From a virus, in IMG/VR virus record IMGVR_UViG_3300013093_000286, positions 1 through 23,530 of that record: a DNA stretch of 23,530 nucleotides; one strand, 5' to 3'. Both the position numbers and the translations under genes were made by a program. The notes beneath the pieces were generated by a model. It was given only the letters and a program-made list of their open reading frames with translations, was not told the DNA's origin and made no database searches. Positions 9,160 to 17,384 of this stretch are shown here, piece after piece; position 1 is the stretch's first letter; each line of letters begins with the position of its first letter.

Positions 9160-11601
9160 CTATTTAGTTTTGAGGTTGGTTAGTCTTAGACCACTGGTTT
9201 GATTCAATTGAGATTGATTCAATGACAAGTCGCCTTTGGCCACTGCATTTTGCGTTGAGCCTGAAGTGGCATTGGTACTGGTGGCATTATTTTGTGCAGT
9301 AGCAGCAGCACCAGCACCAGCACCGGTTCGAGTGGCATTGGTACTGTTCTGTACACTGGTTTGGAAATTGGTAGAAAAATCACTGTTCATTAGTCGTACC
9401 AAGGACAGTGTCTGAGTAAATGTTCCAACACTAAAAGTATTTTTGATTGTCAATATTTTGTACAATCCACTGAAAAGGCTTTTAGTAGTACCCGGTCGAG
9501 GAAATCCTAATCCTTGATTGGTAAAGTCAGTGTCTAGGTCAATGATACTGTTGATATTTAATTTGACCACCAGTACTCCCGAATCCATACGTAAATGACC
9601 GTATTTGGCAGCAAAATCATTTTGACTTATAGTATCCCAAGAACTAAAATTGTCACTCGATCCCGGAGTTGGACTGGGCACATACAACCAGTCGTCCTGT
9701 TTACACAATAAAGGATCGCCTACTATTTTTAGATCCACAGTCAACATGTCGCCGCTGGGTTTGCTGTAGATAGATTTCAATGCATCAGCTGAAGTGGCCT
9801 TGTTGGGATCGCTTATAATATTCAAACCAGTCACGTTTCCTTGATCAATCACTATTGGTTTAAACCTCAAGGGATTTGGCACCGGAACTTTACCCAGTTG
9901 TGGAATCAGGCCTGATGCTGCCAACCAAGGTGGTCCCAACATGATGGTGGCCGTATCAGTCAATCCCTCATTGACTTTGGTGTCAACCGTGGCTATTGTG
10001 GCTGGAACTTCATTGCCATATGTGGTTACCGCGGTGTACCACGTGGTATCAAATTCCAAATTTAAATCAAGTATATCAATATTTTTACCAGTATACAAGT
10101 AGTCGTATTGCTTGACTATAAATTGCTTGCCATCAGTCAAGGATGGCAATGCAGGGTGTGAAGGATCAGCAACATAGTATTGATGCACTTTGTAGGTAAA
10201 AGCATGTGCATAAGTGTTTCGTTTGGCATCAAATACGCTATCATACGAGTTACCTGAGCCATTGACTCCGGCATATCTAACTTGCACAGTGGTTTTAATA
10301 GTGTTGAAAATTTTTGATAAATCTTGCACTTCCTGATTCTTCAATGTTTGCGGATCTGTGGTTGTGTTATTTTGTGGCTTCTTTTTTAGTTGTCCAATAA
10401 TAAAACTGCTTTGAAGAACAATTTTGTTAACCACCTCAGAAATAACTGATCCTGCCGGAATACTGAATGATGATTTTGAAACATCAAGTGTGACTCCCTT
10501 GGGATTGGCCTGTGCTAGAGAAACTTGTTTATCGTATACCACATTAGTTACCGCAATTGACGGGTCAACATCAAATGCAATAGTGTCAGCGTAGAGTACA
10601 TCGCCTGCTACCGCCTCTTGTTGCCAATGCTTGTTGAGCTTGCTTGCAAAATCGGTCAATAAATCATTTACTGTTTTACCAGTTATGGTGATATTTTTTG
10701 GGCATTTGGCATATTCGTTTTGATGTGTGATATGTCCAGCCGGGCAAAAATCAATTTTGTATTGGGCTCCACCACTGGTGACTTTGACACTCACGCCCAG
10801 GAATCTGATAGGGAATCGTTTTCTATAGGTGCCAGTTTCACTGTCGGGTACAGGCTTGCCGTTATCATCGTAACCCACAAAATCAATTTGTAGCATGTAG
10901 GGTTGTGCAGTGTAATTTCTAAAAGATCCGTCTTTGGTAGTGGACGCAAATATAAGGCTGTCCATGAAGGTAACGCCGTACGGTTCAACAACAGTCATTG
11001 TGCCACTAATCAAGTTGGTATTTTTACTTGATGTATTAGGACCAATCACAGTATCAAATTCAATGTCCTCAATGTTGTAGTTCAGTCCGCCGGTACTGGG
11101 CAAACGACGATTGGTATATTTTCTGTTGTTGGCGTATGCTCCGCCATCCTCGGCCACCACATAACTATAGGGTAAATCTTTAGTAAGTCCAGGGCCAGCA
11201 TCAAGTGTGTCTATCAAGTCATTATAGTCACCGGTGTCCAACCACCACAGACTGGTCCTATAGGTCCAACTTGCATATTTGTGCATGGGATTGGTAATTG
11301 GAGTTGAAGCGACTGGTATTTTTGTAGTCGACGGCACCACAGTGGAACTATCTACCGCAGTGTCAACTGCAGGCAGTTTACTGGGAGTTTTTGTTTTTTT
11401 TACCGGTGTAGTTGGATAAAGGTTTGCTGCTTGTTCAGCGGTTGGGCCACCTGCTCCAGTACTACGACCAGGACCAGCCCCAGTGGAGGGCAAAGTGGTT
11501 TGGTATGACGTGGTATTAATATTTGGGGTTGGTGTGCTTATTGCGCCACCAGAAACACTGTTCTGTTGATACGGATTATATCCATTGATATTGGTAGGCA
11601 T
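9160..11601 (-). CDS. Large baseplate hub protein (gp27 position)
   Basis: This 813-residue protein is probably the hub on which the gp5 spike sits; T4 gp27 (391 aa) holds this place. The call rests on its position directly upstream of the spike gene and on structural-protein features, not on clear gp27 sequence match. Residues 1-105 are a Pro/Thr/Ser/Gly-rich, probably disordered leader. The folded part starts near MHKYASWTYRTSLWW and includes IEFDTVIGPNTSSKNTNLIS followed by GTMTVVEPYGVTFMDSLI, a pattern seen in hub-like proteins of marine T4-like phages (from memory). The last 85 residues are again low complexity (Gly/Ala/Thr/Asn/Gln). The ATG at 11601 begins 1 nt after the upstream stop. 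It is twice the length of T4 gp27, so extra domains are likely. It could instead be a marine-specific structural protein. Confidence 0.55.
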   Translation of the reverse strand: MPTNINGYNPYQQNSVSGGAISTPTPNINTTSYQTTLPSTGAGPGRSTGAGGPTAEQAANLYPTTPVKKTKTPSKLPAVDTAVDSSTVVPSTTKIPVASTPITNPMHKYASWTYRTSLWWLDTGDYNDLIDTLDAGPGLTKDLPYSYVVAEDGGAYANNRKYTNRRLPSTGGLNYNIEDIEFDTVIGPNTSSKNTNLISGTMTVVEPYGVTFMDSLIFASTTKDGSFRNYTAQPYMLQIDFVGYDDNGKPVPDSETGTYRKRFPIRFLGVSVKVTSGGAQYKIDFCPAGHITHQNEYAKCPKNITITGKTVNDLLTDFASKLNKHWQQEAVAGDVLYADTIAFDVDPSIAVTNVVYDKQVSLAQANPKGVTLDVSKSSFSIPAGSVISEVVNKIVLQSSFIIGQLKKKPQNNTTTDPQTLKNQEVQDLSKIFNTIKTTVQVRYAGVNGSGNSYDSVFDAKRNTYAHAFTYKVHQYYVADPSHPALPSLTDGKQFIVKQYDYLYTGKNIDILDLNLEFDTTWYTAVTTYGNEVPATIATVDTKVNEGLTDTATIMLGPPWLAASGLIPQLGKVPVPNPLRFKPIVIDQGNVTGLNIISDPNKATSADALKSIYSKPSGDMLTVDLKIVGDPLLCKQDDWLYVPSPTPGSSDNFSSWDTISQNDFAAKYGHLRMDSGVLVVKLNINSIIDLDTDFTNQGLGFPRPGTTKSLFSGLYKILTIKNTFSVGTFTQTLSLVRLMNSDFSTNFQTSVQNSTNATRTGAGAGAAATAQNNATSTNATSGSTQNAVAKGDLSLNQSQLNQTSGLRLTNLKTK

Positions 11602-11602
11602 T

Positions 11603-11905
11603 TTAGAGTCCCAGTGCAGAATAAACTACAGATTTTGGCGGAACATAAATTATGTTGGGTGCCACAAAACTAAAAACTGGATCTATTATGACATCAGGAT
11701 TGCGTACTGCAAACACCCACCACAGATTGCTGTCTTGATACATGTCGTATGCCAGCAGGTCTGGTCTAAGATTGTAAGGAGGATCAATTTGATATTGTGC
11801 ATCGCCTACATCGGCTGGTATAGTTACTCCTTGCCAAATATCCAAGAACGGTCCCCATGTACCAGTATTGTAGTACGGGCTTGTGGTTGAATAGGTTGCT
11901 GCCAT
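11603..11905 (-). CDS. 53: Baseplate wedge protein gp53-like
   Basis: This 100-residue protein is a small wedge component. The identifying block is residues 46-76: LRPDLLAYDMYQDSNLWWVF, then AVRNPDVIIDP. It matches the RPEELANAIYGNPQLYWVL pattern of T4 gp53 and its cyanophage relatives (LysM/tail-protein-X-like fold). A following VAPNIIYVPP resembles the end of that fold. It is about half the length of T4 gp53 (196 aa), consisting mostly of the conserved core. The ATG overlaps the upstream stop as TAATG, and the next gene starts 1 nt after its own stop, so it lies inside a translationally coupled chain. Identification is good from the motif; the shortness is common in marine relatives as far as I recall. 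Confidence 0.75.
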   Translation of the reverse strand: MAATYSTTSPYYNTGTWGPFLDIWQGVTIPADVGDAQYQIDPPYNLRPDLLAYDMYQDSNLWWVFAVRNPDVIIDPVFSFVAPNIIYVPPKSVVYSALGL

Positions 11906-12921
11906 TACAAGAATCCTCCAGTGCCAGCATTACCACCATTGAGTGCTGGCACTGTGGCACCAAATGCAGTTGCTGGACCACCTGCACGATACAATCTAGT
12001 ATTAATTAATGCTCCACGTGCAAAATCGTTAAGATTAAAGTTAAACGATTGTGCAGTTCTACTGTATACCGGTTGCAGTGTCAAACTAACTGTACTGGTA
12101 GTAGGCAATCGTGTGCTGTTTTGTACTGGAGTCGAAAGGTAGGGATTGTAGTTGATACCGGGTTCAGGAATGTCCATGTAGTCCACTTCGGCTGGCATAG
12201 TATGACTAAATGATTTTACTATACAAGGAACATTGGGTAGATAATACTGTCCATAGCCGTTTAGGTACACAATGGGCGGTGGATTACCAGCGTCAGCATC
12301 ATTGCCAAAAAACATCTTAGTAACACTTCTAAAGAAATAGATTGTGGCCAATAGGTACTGGCCCTCAGTGACGTTTTGTACAGTAAATTCACCGTTAATG
12401 GTTATTTCGCCCACTTCACTGTTTTGATAGAAGTACTGGGCATAGTTGTTGTGTGTGAGCTTTTGTTGCTCGTAGTTGGCCGTGTGTGTCACTGCCACTG
12501 TGGGAGTGTAGGGGAATACCACACCAATACGAGTCTGTCCGTTTGTTGCTCCGCCGGTCAAGGTGTCTATGCCTTGAACCAAGGCACTGGTTACATTGTT
12601 GCTGGCTTCGGTACGCAACGGTGACAACAGGTTGTTACTGGGATCGTTATAGAAGTACTTGCTGTTGGGCGCTAGGCTTACACGTACCCGCCAATCAAAG
12701 CTGGCTTGAGGATAGTTGACAAGAATATTCGGGCCATTGGTTTGAAATCCGCCGGTATTTTTGGTACTGTATGCAAACATACCGTTTACATTCTGGCGAT
12801 TCATAAATGGGTTTACACCCAGTTGTCCGCCAATTGAATTGCCCGCAGCTTGAGCTATTCCACCAATGAAACTGGTAGAGCTGATACCTCCGGCTAAGGG
12901 TGCATTTGATAAAACTGGCAT
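11905..12921 (-). CDS. Tail-tube cap / baseplate-tube junction protein (gp48/gp54-like)
   Basis: The 338-residue protein is first in the baseplate operon. Its layout resembles tube-fold proteins: VGEITINGEFTVQNVTEGQY, LLATIYFFRSVTKMFFG, then GNPPPIVYLNGYGQYYLPNV and PCIVKSFSHTMPAEVDYMDI. T4 gp48 has a comparable arrangement: TWDLTPRSTEDLMAIINIY, then PCQIQSIRFDK, then a beta strand near the C-terminus. I infer a gp48- or gp54-type protein that caps the baseplate and starts the tail tube; which of the two is not decidable here. The start chosen is the ATG at 12921, preceded by AAGGA at good spacing and by a late promoter box. An in-frame TTG at 12954 would lie upstream of the box's expected transcript start. 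The N- and C-termini are Gly/Ala-rich. Confidence 0.55.
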   Translation of the reverse strand: MPVLSNAPLAGGISSTSFIGGIAQAAGNSIGGQLGVNPFMNRQNVNGMFAYSTKNTGGFQTNGPNILVNYPQASFDWRVRVSLAPNSKYFYNDPSNNLLSPLRTEASNNVTSALVQGIDTLTGGATNGQTRIGVVFPYTPTVAVTHTANYEQQKLTHNNYAQYFYQNSEVGEITINGEFTVQNVTEGQYLLATIYFFRSVTKMFFGNDADAGNPPPIVYLNGYGQYYLPNVPCIVKSFSHTMPAEVDYMDIPEPGINYNPYLSTPVQNSTRLPTTSTVSLTLQPVYSRTAQSFNFNLNDFARGALINTRLYRAGGPATAFGATVPALNGGNAGTGGFL

Positions 12922-12941
12922 CGGATTCCTTGTGTGTCTAG

Positions 12942-12949
12942 TATTTATT
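12942..12949 (-). promoter_or_regulatory. T4-type late promoter box for the baseplate operon
   Basis: The minus strand reads GCGAATAAATACTAG about 20 nt before the ATG at 12921, followed by ACACAAGGAATCCG with the AAGGA ribosome binding site. The AATAAATAC box equals that upstream of gp6. Transcription starting about 6 nt downstream would give a leader of roughly 15 nt. This is the likely late promoter for the gp48/54-like to gp25 genes. Confidence 0.6.
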
Positions 12950-12991
12950 CGCAATCATTATGTGTGTAGATAATGTTTTTTTAGAAAAAGG

Positions 12992-13021
12992 TTGACAACG
13001 CCACAATAAATATGTTAGCAT
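12992..13021 (+). promoter_or_regulatory. Possible sigma70-type promoter and late box upstream of gp55
   Basis: TTGACA at 12992-12997 is followed, after 18 nt, by TAGCAT preceded by TGT (extended -10), an early-type promoter for host RNA polymerase. An AATAAATA late box (13005-13012) lies inside the same stretch. The GTG of gp55 follows at 13049 with AAAGGA as ribosome binding site. TACACTAAC at 13021-13029 recurs just before gp47. Assignment of the exact -10 is uncertain. Confidence 0.45.
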
Positions 13022-13048
13022 ACACTAACTTGAACAAAGGAATTAGAG

Positions 13049-13933
13049 GTGCGTCACAATTATCTAAACAACAAAGATATCTTAAAAGAAATCCACAAAA
13101 GCAAAAATACTTACTGTTACTACACCAGCCCGGATGTAGCTGACTACGACATGATACTGCCCGATCGAGGCAAAATAAACAAAAAGAACATCAAAGAAGC
13201 CAGACAAAATCGTGCTGATCGTTTGGCCAAATTGGCGCACGAAGCAGCAACTGCTGATGGTACCAAGCACAAACTAGACGAGTTTGAAATCAAGCTCAAG
13301 GATGTGGCCGATACTGATGTGGTATTTAGAGTCATGACCTGGGATCATATTCCGGTTGATGATGTCAAATCAAGAAAGGCCGCAGTCAAGGCTCTGGAAG
13401 ACGAAGAAGGCAGCATTCCTCGTAGCGAATACGACGACGAAGAATTGGACTTGATTGGTAACACCAAATACGTCAAAGTCAACTTCCCACCATTTGAGCA
13501 TTACAAAGTCAACGAAGCCGGTGAACCAGTGTGTGTGGGTCGCAGTCACTGGAAGGGTGATTTGGACAAAGGCACATTCAATCGTATGCACGGACAAATG
13601 ACACCCAAATTGGCACACATGTTTATCAAGTTGTGTGAACGCTATGCTACACGTAGCAACTGGCGCGGTTATACTTACAACGACGAGATGCGTAGCCAAG
13701 CCCTGTTGCAACTGAGTCAGATAGGATTACAATTTGATGAATCAAAAAGCCAAAACCCTTTTGCTTACTATACTGCCGCTATTACTAATAGTTTTACTCG
13801 TGTGCTCAATATAGAAAAGCGCAATCAAAATCTACGTGATGACATTATGGAAATGAATAACCTAACGCCAAGTTATACCCGTCAGGGCATGAGTGGCGGT
13901 TACTCAGGCGGCGATGGCGGATATGACGAGTAG
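13049..13933 (+). CDS. 55: Late-transcription sigma factor gp55-like, with large central insertion
   Basis: gp55 is the phage sigma factor that directs host RNA polymerase to TATAAATA late promoters. The N-terminus NYLNNKDILKEI (4-15) matches NYVNNKELLQAI of T4 gp55. Residues 184-258 (LAHMFIKLCERYATRSNWRG, YTYNDEMRSQALLQL, LQFDESKSQNPFAYYTAAIT, FTRVLNIEKR) match the T4 core ending in FDETKYKNPHAYITQ. Between them is a highly charged insertion of about 150 residues (roughly 20-183) absent from T4 gp55 (185 aa total). It includes a Lys/Arg/Ala-rich likely helix (45-66) and VKVNFPPFEHYKV. The C-terminus is Gly/Tyr-rich (SGGYSGGDGGYDE) and lacks a recognisable SLDFLYE-like clamp-binding tail. The GTG start is supported by AAAGGA and by alignment to the T4 N-terminus. 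First gene of the 55-47-46 block. Confidence 0.82.
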   Translation: MRHNYLNNKDILKEIHKSKNTYCYYTSPDVADYDMILPDRGKINKKNIKEARQNRADRLAKLAHEAATADGTKHKLDEFEIKLKDVADTDVVFRVMTWDHIPVDDVKSRKAAVKALEDEEGSIPRSEYDDEELDLIGNTKYVKVNFPPFEHYKVNEAGEPVCVGRSHWKGDLDKGTFNRMHGQMTPKLAHMFIKLCERYATRSNWRGYTYNDEMRSQALLQLSQIGLQFDESKSQNPFAYYTAAITNSFTRVLNIEKRNQNLRDDIMEMNNLTPSYTRQGMSGGYSGGDGGYDE

Positions 13934-13946
13934 GACAAATTACCAT

Positions 13947-13976
13947 TTGCTCTTTGCCTAGAAGTTCTGTTACACT
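13947..13976 (+). promoter_or_regulatory. Possible sigma70-type promoter before gp47
   Basis: In the 49-bp gap after gp55, TTGCTC (13947-13952) is followed after 18 nt by TGTTACACT, an extended -10 with TACACT at 13971-13976. TACACTAAC here is repeated exactly upstream of gp55. The predicted start would fall close to the gp47 ATG, leaving little leader, so the call is tentative. Confidence 0.3.
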
Positions 13977-13982
13977 AACGGA

Positions 13983-14999
13983 ATGAGTAACTTATTTAAA
14001 AAAGCCGCGCTATTCACTGATATACATTTTGGCCTAAAGTCAAATAGTACACAACATAATGAAGATTGTCTTAATTTTATAAAATGGGCCACTAGTAAGG
14101 CAAAAGAGGAAGGATGTGAGACATGTTTCTTTTTAGGAGATTATCACAATAATAGAGCATCAATTAATGTACTCACACTGGGGTACTCACTTAAAGGATT
14201 GGAGCATCTCAATGACAATTTTGATAGGGTTTATTTTATTCCTGGTAATCACGATTTATACTATCGTGACAAACGTGATGTTCAAAGTGTTGAGTGGGCC
14301 AAGCACCTACCCAATGTTCAAATTTGTAACGATTGGTTTAGCAGTGGTGATGTGGTCGTCGCTCCTTGGCTGGTTGCTGATGACTATAAGCGCATACCAA
14401 AATTAAAAGGCAAATACATGTTCGGGCATTTTGAACTGCCCGGTTACTTGATGAATGCCATGGTGGCCATGCCCGAACATGGTGAGCTACGTGGCGATAG
14501 CTTTAGTAATTTTGATCATGTGTTTACCGGGCATTTTCACAAACGCCAAACACAACGAAATATAACCTATATCGGCAATTGCTTTCCGCACAACTACGCC
14601 GATGCCGGCGACGACGATCGAGGTCTCACCATACTAGAATGGGGCAAGACGCCCGAGTATCATGCCTGGCCCGACCAACCCCTGTATCGGGTATTTAATT
14701 TGAGCGATGTTATTAATCACACCGAGGCAATGTTGCGACCCAACATGCATGTGCGTGTAAATTTAGACATAGATATCAGTTATGAAGAAGCTAGTTTTAT
14801 CAAGGAAACATTTGTTGCTGACTATAAGCTACGTGAAATTACTATTATCCCAGCCAAGGCAACCGACTTGACCGAGTACGAAATACAGGGCAATATTGAA
14901 TTTGAGTCTATAGATCAAATTGTGTATAATCAGCTCAACAACATAGACAGTCAACAGTTTAACAAAAACCTATTAGTGGACATATATAGAAATCTCTAA
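13983..14999 (+). CDS. 47: Recombination endonuclease subunit gp47-like (Mre11/SbcD family)
   Basis: This 338-residue protein (T4 gp47 is 339 aa) is the nuclease subunit of the gp46/47 complex. The complex resects double-strand ends for recombination-dependent replication and repair. Calcineurin-like phosphoesterase motifs appear in order: DIH (13-15), GDYHNNR (52-58), GNHD (88-91), GHFE (148-151) and GHFHKR (183-188), supplying the two-metal centre. YIGNCFPHNYADAGDDDRG follows, as in phage Mre11 homologues. The C-terminal region (about 230-338) would contact gp46. The ATG has GGA only 1 nt away, a poor ribosome binding site, but the start fits the length of the family and the DIH position. 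Its stop overlaps the gp46 start as TAATG. Confidence 0.95.
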   Translation: MSNLFKKAALFTDIHFGLKSNSTQHNEDCLNFIKWATSKAKEEGCETCFFLGDYHNNRASINVLTLGYSLKGLEHLNDNFDRVYFIPGNHDLYYRDKRDVQSVEWAKHLPNVQICNDWFSSGDVVVAPWLVADDYKRIPKLKGKYMFGHFELPGYLMNAMVAMPEHGELRGDSFSNFDHVFTGHFHKRQTQRNITYIGNCFPHNYADAGDDDRGLTILEWGKTPEYHAWPDQPLYRVFNLSDVINHTEAMLRPNMHVRVNLDIDISYEEASFIKETFVADYKLREITIIPAKATDLTEYEIQGNIEFESIDQIVYNQLNNIDSQQFNKNLLVDIYRNL

Positions 15000-16768
15000 T
15001 GTTTAAAATTAAAGATATCACCGTAAAGAATTTTATGAGTGTGGGCAATGCCACACAGGCCGTTAACTTTGATCGCAGTGATCTTACTCTAGTACTAGGT
15101 GAAAATCTAGACTTGGGCGGGGATGACTCGGGTGCACGTAACGGTACCGGCAAGACCACTATTATAAATGCGCTCAGTTACGGCTTGTATGGTAATGCAC
15201 TTACCAATATCAAAAAAGATAACCTAATAAACAAAACCAACACCAAGGGCATGATGGTTTGTATTGACTTTGAAAACGATGGAGTTAGTTATCGTATCGA
15301 GCGCGGACGCAAGCCCGGGGTAATGAAGTTCTTTGTTGATGATCAAGAACGTGAAATCACAGACGAGGCACAAGGTGATTCAAGAGAAACACAGGCCGAG
15401 ATAGAACGTATGTTGGGCATGAGTCATGATATGTTTAAACATATTGTGGCTCTTAACACTTATACTGAGCCATTCCTGAGTTTAAAAGCCAACGATCAAC
15501 GTGTTATTATTGAACAGTTGTTGGGCATTACATTACTAAGCGAAAAGGCCGACCGACTCAAAGAACTAGGTAAAGCCACTAAAGATGCAATCACACAAGA
15601 AGAATTTAGAATCAAGGCAGTTACAGATGCCAACCGACGTATCGAAGAACAAATAGAAAGTCTCCGACGCAGACAGGCCATGTGGCTTAAAAAGAAAGAA
15701 GACGATTTACAACGGTTGGTTACGGCCTATGACGAACTGAGTCACCTAGACATCGAAGCCGAGCTTGTGGCTCATCAACAGTTAAGCGAATACACAAAAA
15801 AGAAAAGTGAGATAGATCGTATTCAAGATTACATCGCACAAAACGAACGGGATCAAGCTCGAGAAGATAAAGTGTTGGCTCGATTACGAGCCGAACTAGA
15901 AGCACTGAAAAATCATCAATGTCATGCTTGTGGTCAAGACATACACGACGACAATCATGAACAGATGCTGGCAGACAAGCAACGGCAAATCAGTGACACT
16001 GCGCTCAATGCACTTGCAGCCCATACACAGTGGCTGGAAAATACCGAAGCGTTGCAGGCTTTAGGCGAACTGGGCGAACGACCCACAGTTTACTATACTA
16101 ACGAAGCAGATGCGTTTGAACATCGAAGCAGTATGGGCAGTATCCTAACACAACTGACTGCCAAGCAAGAAGAACAGGATCCTTACGTGGAACAGATTGC
16201 TGAGATGCAGACACAGGGTGTGGAAGAGATCAAGTTTGATGTCATGAACGAACTGACCGATCTCAAGGAACATCAAGACTTTTTATTAAAACTGCTGACC
16301 AACAAAGACAGTTTTATTCGTAAACGTATTATAGATCAAAACTTATCCTACTTGAATGCCAGGTTAGGACAATATTTAGATCGCATTGGCTTGCCACATA
16401 CTGTAAAATTCAACAACGATTTAACCGTCAGCATCACAGAACTAGGCCGAGATCTAGACTTTGATAATTTATCAAGGGGAGAACGTAACAGACTTATACT
16501 AAGTTTAAGCTGGGCGTTCCGTGATGTTTGGGAAAGTTTGTATCAACCCATCAACTTGTTGTTTATCGACGAGTTGATTGATAGTGGTATGGACTCAAAC
16601 GGGGTTGAAAACAGTCTAGCAATATTAAAGAAAATGAGCAGAGATGCCAATAAGTCTATTTGGCTTGTATCCCACAAGGACGAGCTGGCGGGACGAGTTA
16701 ACAATACTCTGCACGTAATCAAGGAAAACGGCTACACAACCTACAGTACCGACGTCGATATAGTATAA
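14999..16768 (+). CDS. 46: Recombination endonuclease subunit gp46-like (Rad50/SbcC ATPase)
   Basis: This 589-residue protein (T4 gp46 is 560 aa) is the SMC-type ATPase partner of gp47. Walker A is GARNGTGKTT at 45-54, preceded by a GENLDLGGDDS loop. A coiled coil rich in Glu, Arg, Lys and Gln spans about 180-305. The zinc hook CHAC is at 308-311, and a return coiled coil runs to about 440. The ABC signature is LSRGERNR (491-498). Walker B with catalytic acidic residues is NLLFIDE (519-525), and the switch His is in WLVSHKDE. All parts of a working Rad50-like ATPase are present. The start is coupled to gp47 through TAATG, consistent with equimolar production. Confidence 0.96.
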   Translation: MFKIKDITVKNFMSVGNATQAVNFDRSDLTLVLGENLDLGGDDSGARNGTGKTTIINALSYGLYGNALTNIKKDNLINKTNTKGMMVCIDFENDGVSYRIERGRKPGVMKFFVDDQEREITDEAQGDSRETQAEIERMLGMSHDMFKHIVALNTYTEPFLSLKANDQRVIIEQLLGITLLSEKADRLKELGKATKDAITQEEFRIKAVTDANRRIEEQIESLRRRQAMWLKKKEDDLQRLVTAYDELSHLDIEAELVAHQQLSEYTKKKSEIDRIQDYIAQNERDQAREDKVLARLRAELEALKNHQCHACGQDIHDDNHEQMLADKQRQISDTALNALAAHTQWLENTEALQALGELGERPTVYYTNEADAFEHRSSMGSILTQLTAKQEEQDPYVEQIAEMQTQGVEEIKFDVMNELTDLKEHQDFLLKLLTNKDSFIRKRIIDQNLSYLNARLGQYLDRIGLPHTVKFNNDLTVSITELGRDLDFDNLSRGERNRLILSLSWAFRDVWESLYQPINLLFIDELIDSGMDSNGVENSLAILKKMSRDANKSIWLVSHKDELAGRVNNTLHVIKENGYTTYSTDVDIV

Positions 16769-16807
16769 TTTTTTATCCTGCTTGTGCGGTGATAATTAGT
16801 TATACAT

Positions 16808-17236
16808 ATGACATGGATTTATCAAGGCTCAATTGTTGAGGAACTACCCGAAGACTGCGCGGGCTTTGTATATCTTATCACAAACACACTGAGTGGACGC
16901 AAGTACATAGGTAAGAAACTGGCAAAATTCGCAAAAACAACATACAAAACAGTAAAACTCAAAAATGGCAAAAAGAAGCGCAAGAAAATTCGAGGCAAAA
17001 TTGAATCGGACTGGCGCGAATATTATGGCTCAAGCACAGAACTCACTGCAGACATTGAAAAACTAGGCTCCCTAAATTTCACCCGAGAAATACTCTTTTA
17101 CTGTAGATCCAAAGCGGAATGCTCTTACATCGAGGCTCGAGAACAATTCACACATCGTGTATTGGAATCAACCGATTACTATAACGGACAAATCTCTGTC
17201 CGTGTCCATGGCTCCCACATTATCAACAAGATTTAA
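16808..17236 (+). CDS. GIY-YIG nuclease-like protein
   Basis: This 142-residue protein has a GIY-YIG-type N-terminus: GFVYLI (19-24) and KYIGKK (32-37) occupy the two strand motifs. IESDWREYYGSS (65-76) and IEAREQF (108-114) could supply the arginine and the metal-binding glutamate (E109). A basic linker KLKNGKKKRKKIRGK (50-64) suits DNA binding. Similar stand-alone proteins occur in many T4-like phages, usually annotated as Seg-like or putative endonucleases; target and role are unknown. No C-terminal specificity domain like that of I-TevI is visible, so it may be a repair or host-DNA nuclease rather than a homing enzyme. It follows gp46 by 39 nt without an obvious Shine-Dalgarno sequence, and precedes the 450-bp hairpin-rich noncoding region. 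Confidence 0.7.
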   Translation: MTWIYQGSIVEELPEDCAGFVYLITNTLSGRKYIGKKLAKFAKTTYKTVKLKNGKKKRKKIRGKIESDWREYYGSSTELTADIEKLGSLNFTREILFYCRSKAECSYIEAREQFTHRVLESTDYYNGQISVRVHGSHIINKI

Positions 17237-17351
17237 TTAAATTGGTTTGACTAGCGCAGGTTAATGTCGTGCGCCCTAGACCTGGATCACGGATCACAGG
17301 GACGGAAGCCTTGCCGCCAACGCAAGCACTCAATCACTACCCGCGAGGATG

Positions 17352-17384
17352 AGGACTGGAAATGCCCCAGTTTGATTGTTTGAA
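17352..17384 (+). terminator. Possible weak terminator of the 55-47-46-nuclease operon
   Basis: A stem-loop AGGACTGG/CCAGTTT with a 7-nt loop (two G-U pairs) is followed by a T-rich but interrupted tract TTTGATTGTTTG. It lies 115 nt beyond the last plus-strand gene of the block. The stem is modest and the tract broken, so this may instead be part of the structured RNA. Confidence 0.25.

Noticed and set aside
12922-12954. Extended N-terminus of the gp48/54-like protein from a TTG at 12954
   Set aside because: The ATG at 12921 has a good AAGGA site, and the late promoter box (12942-12949) would start transcription downstream of the TTG.
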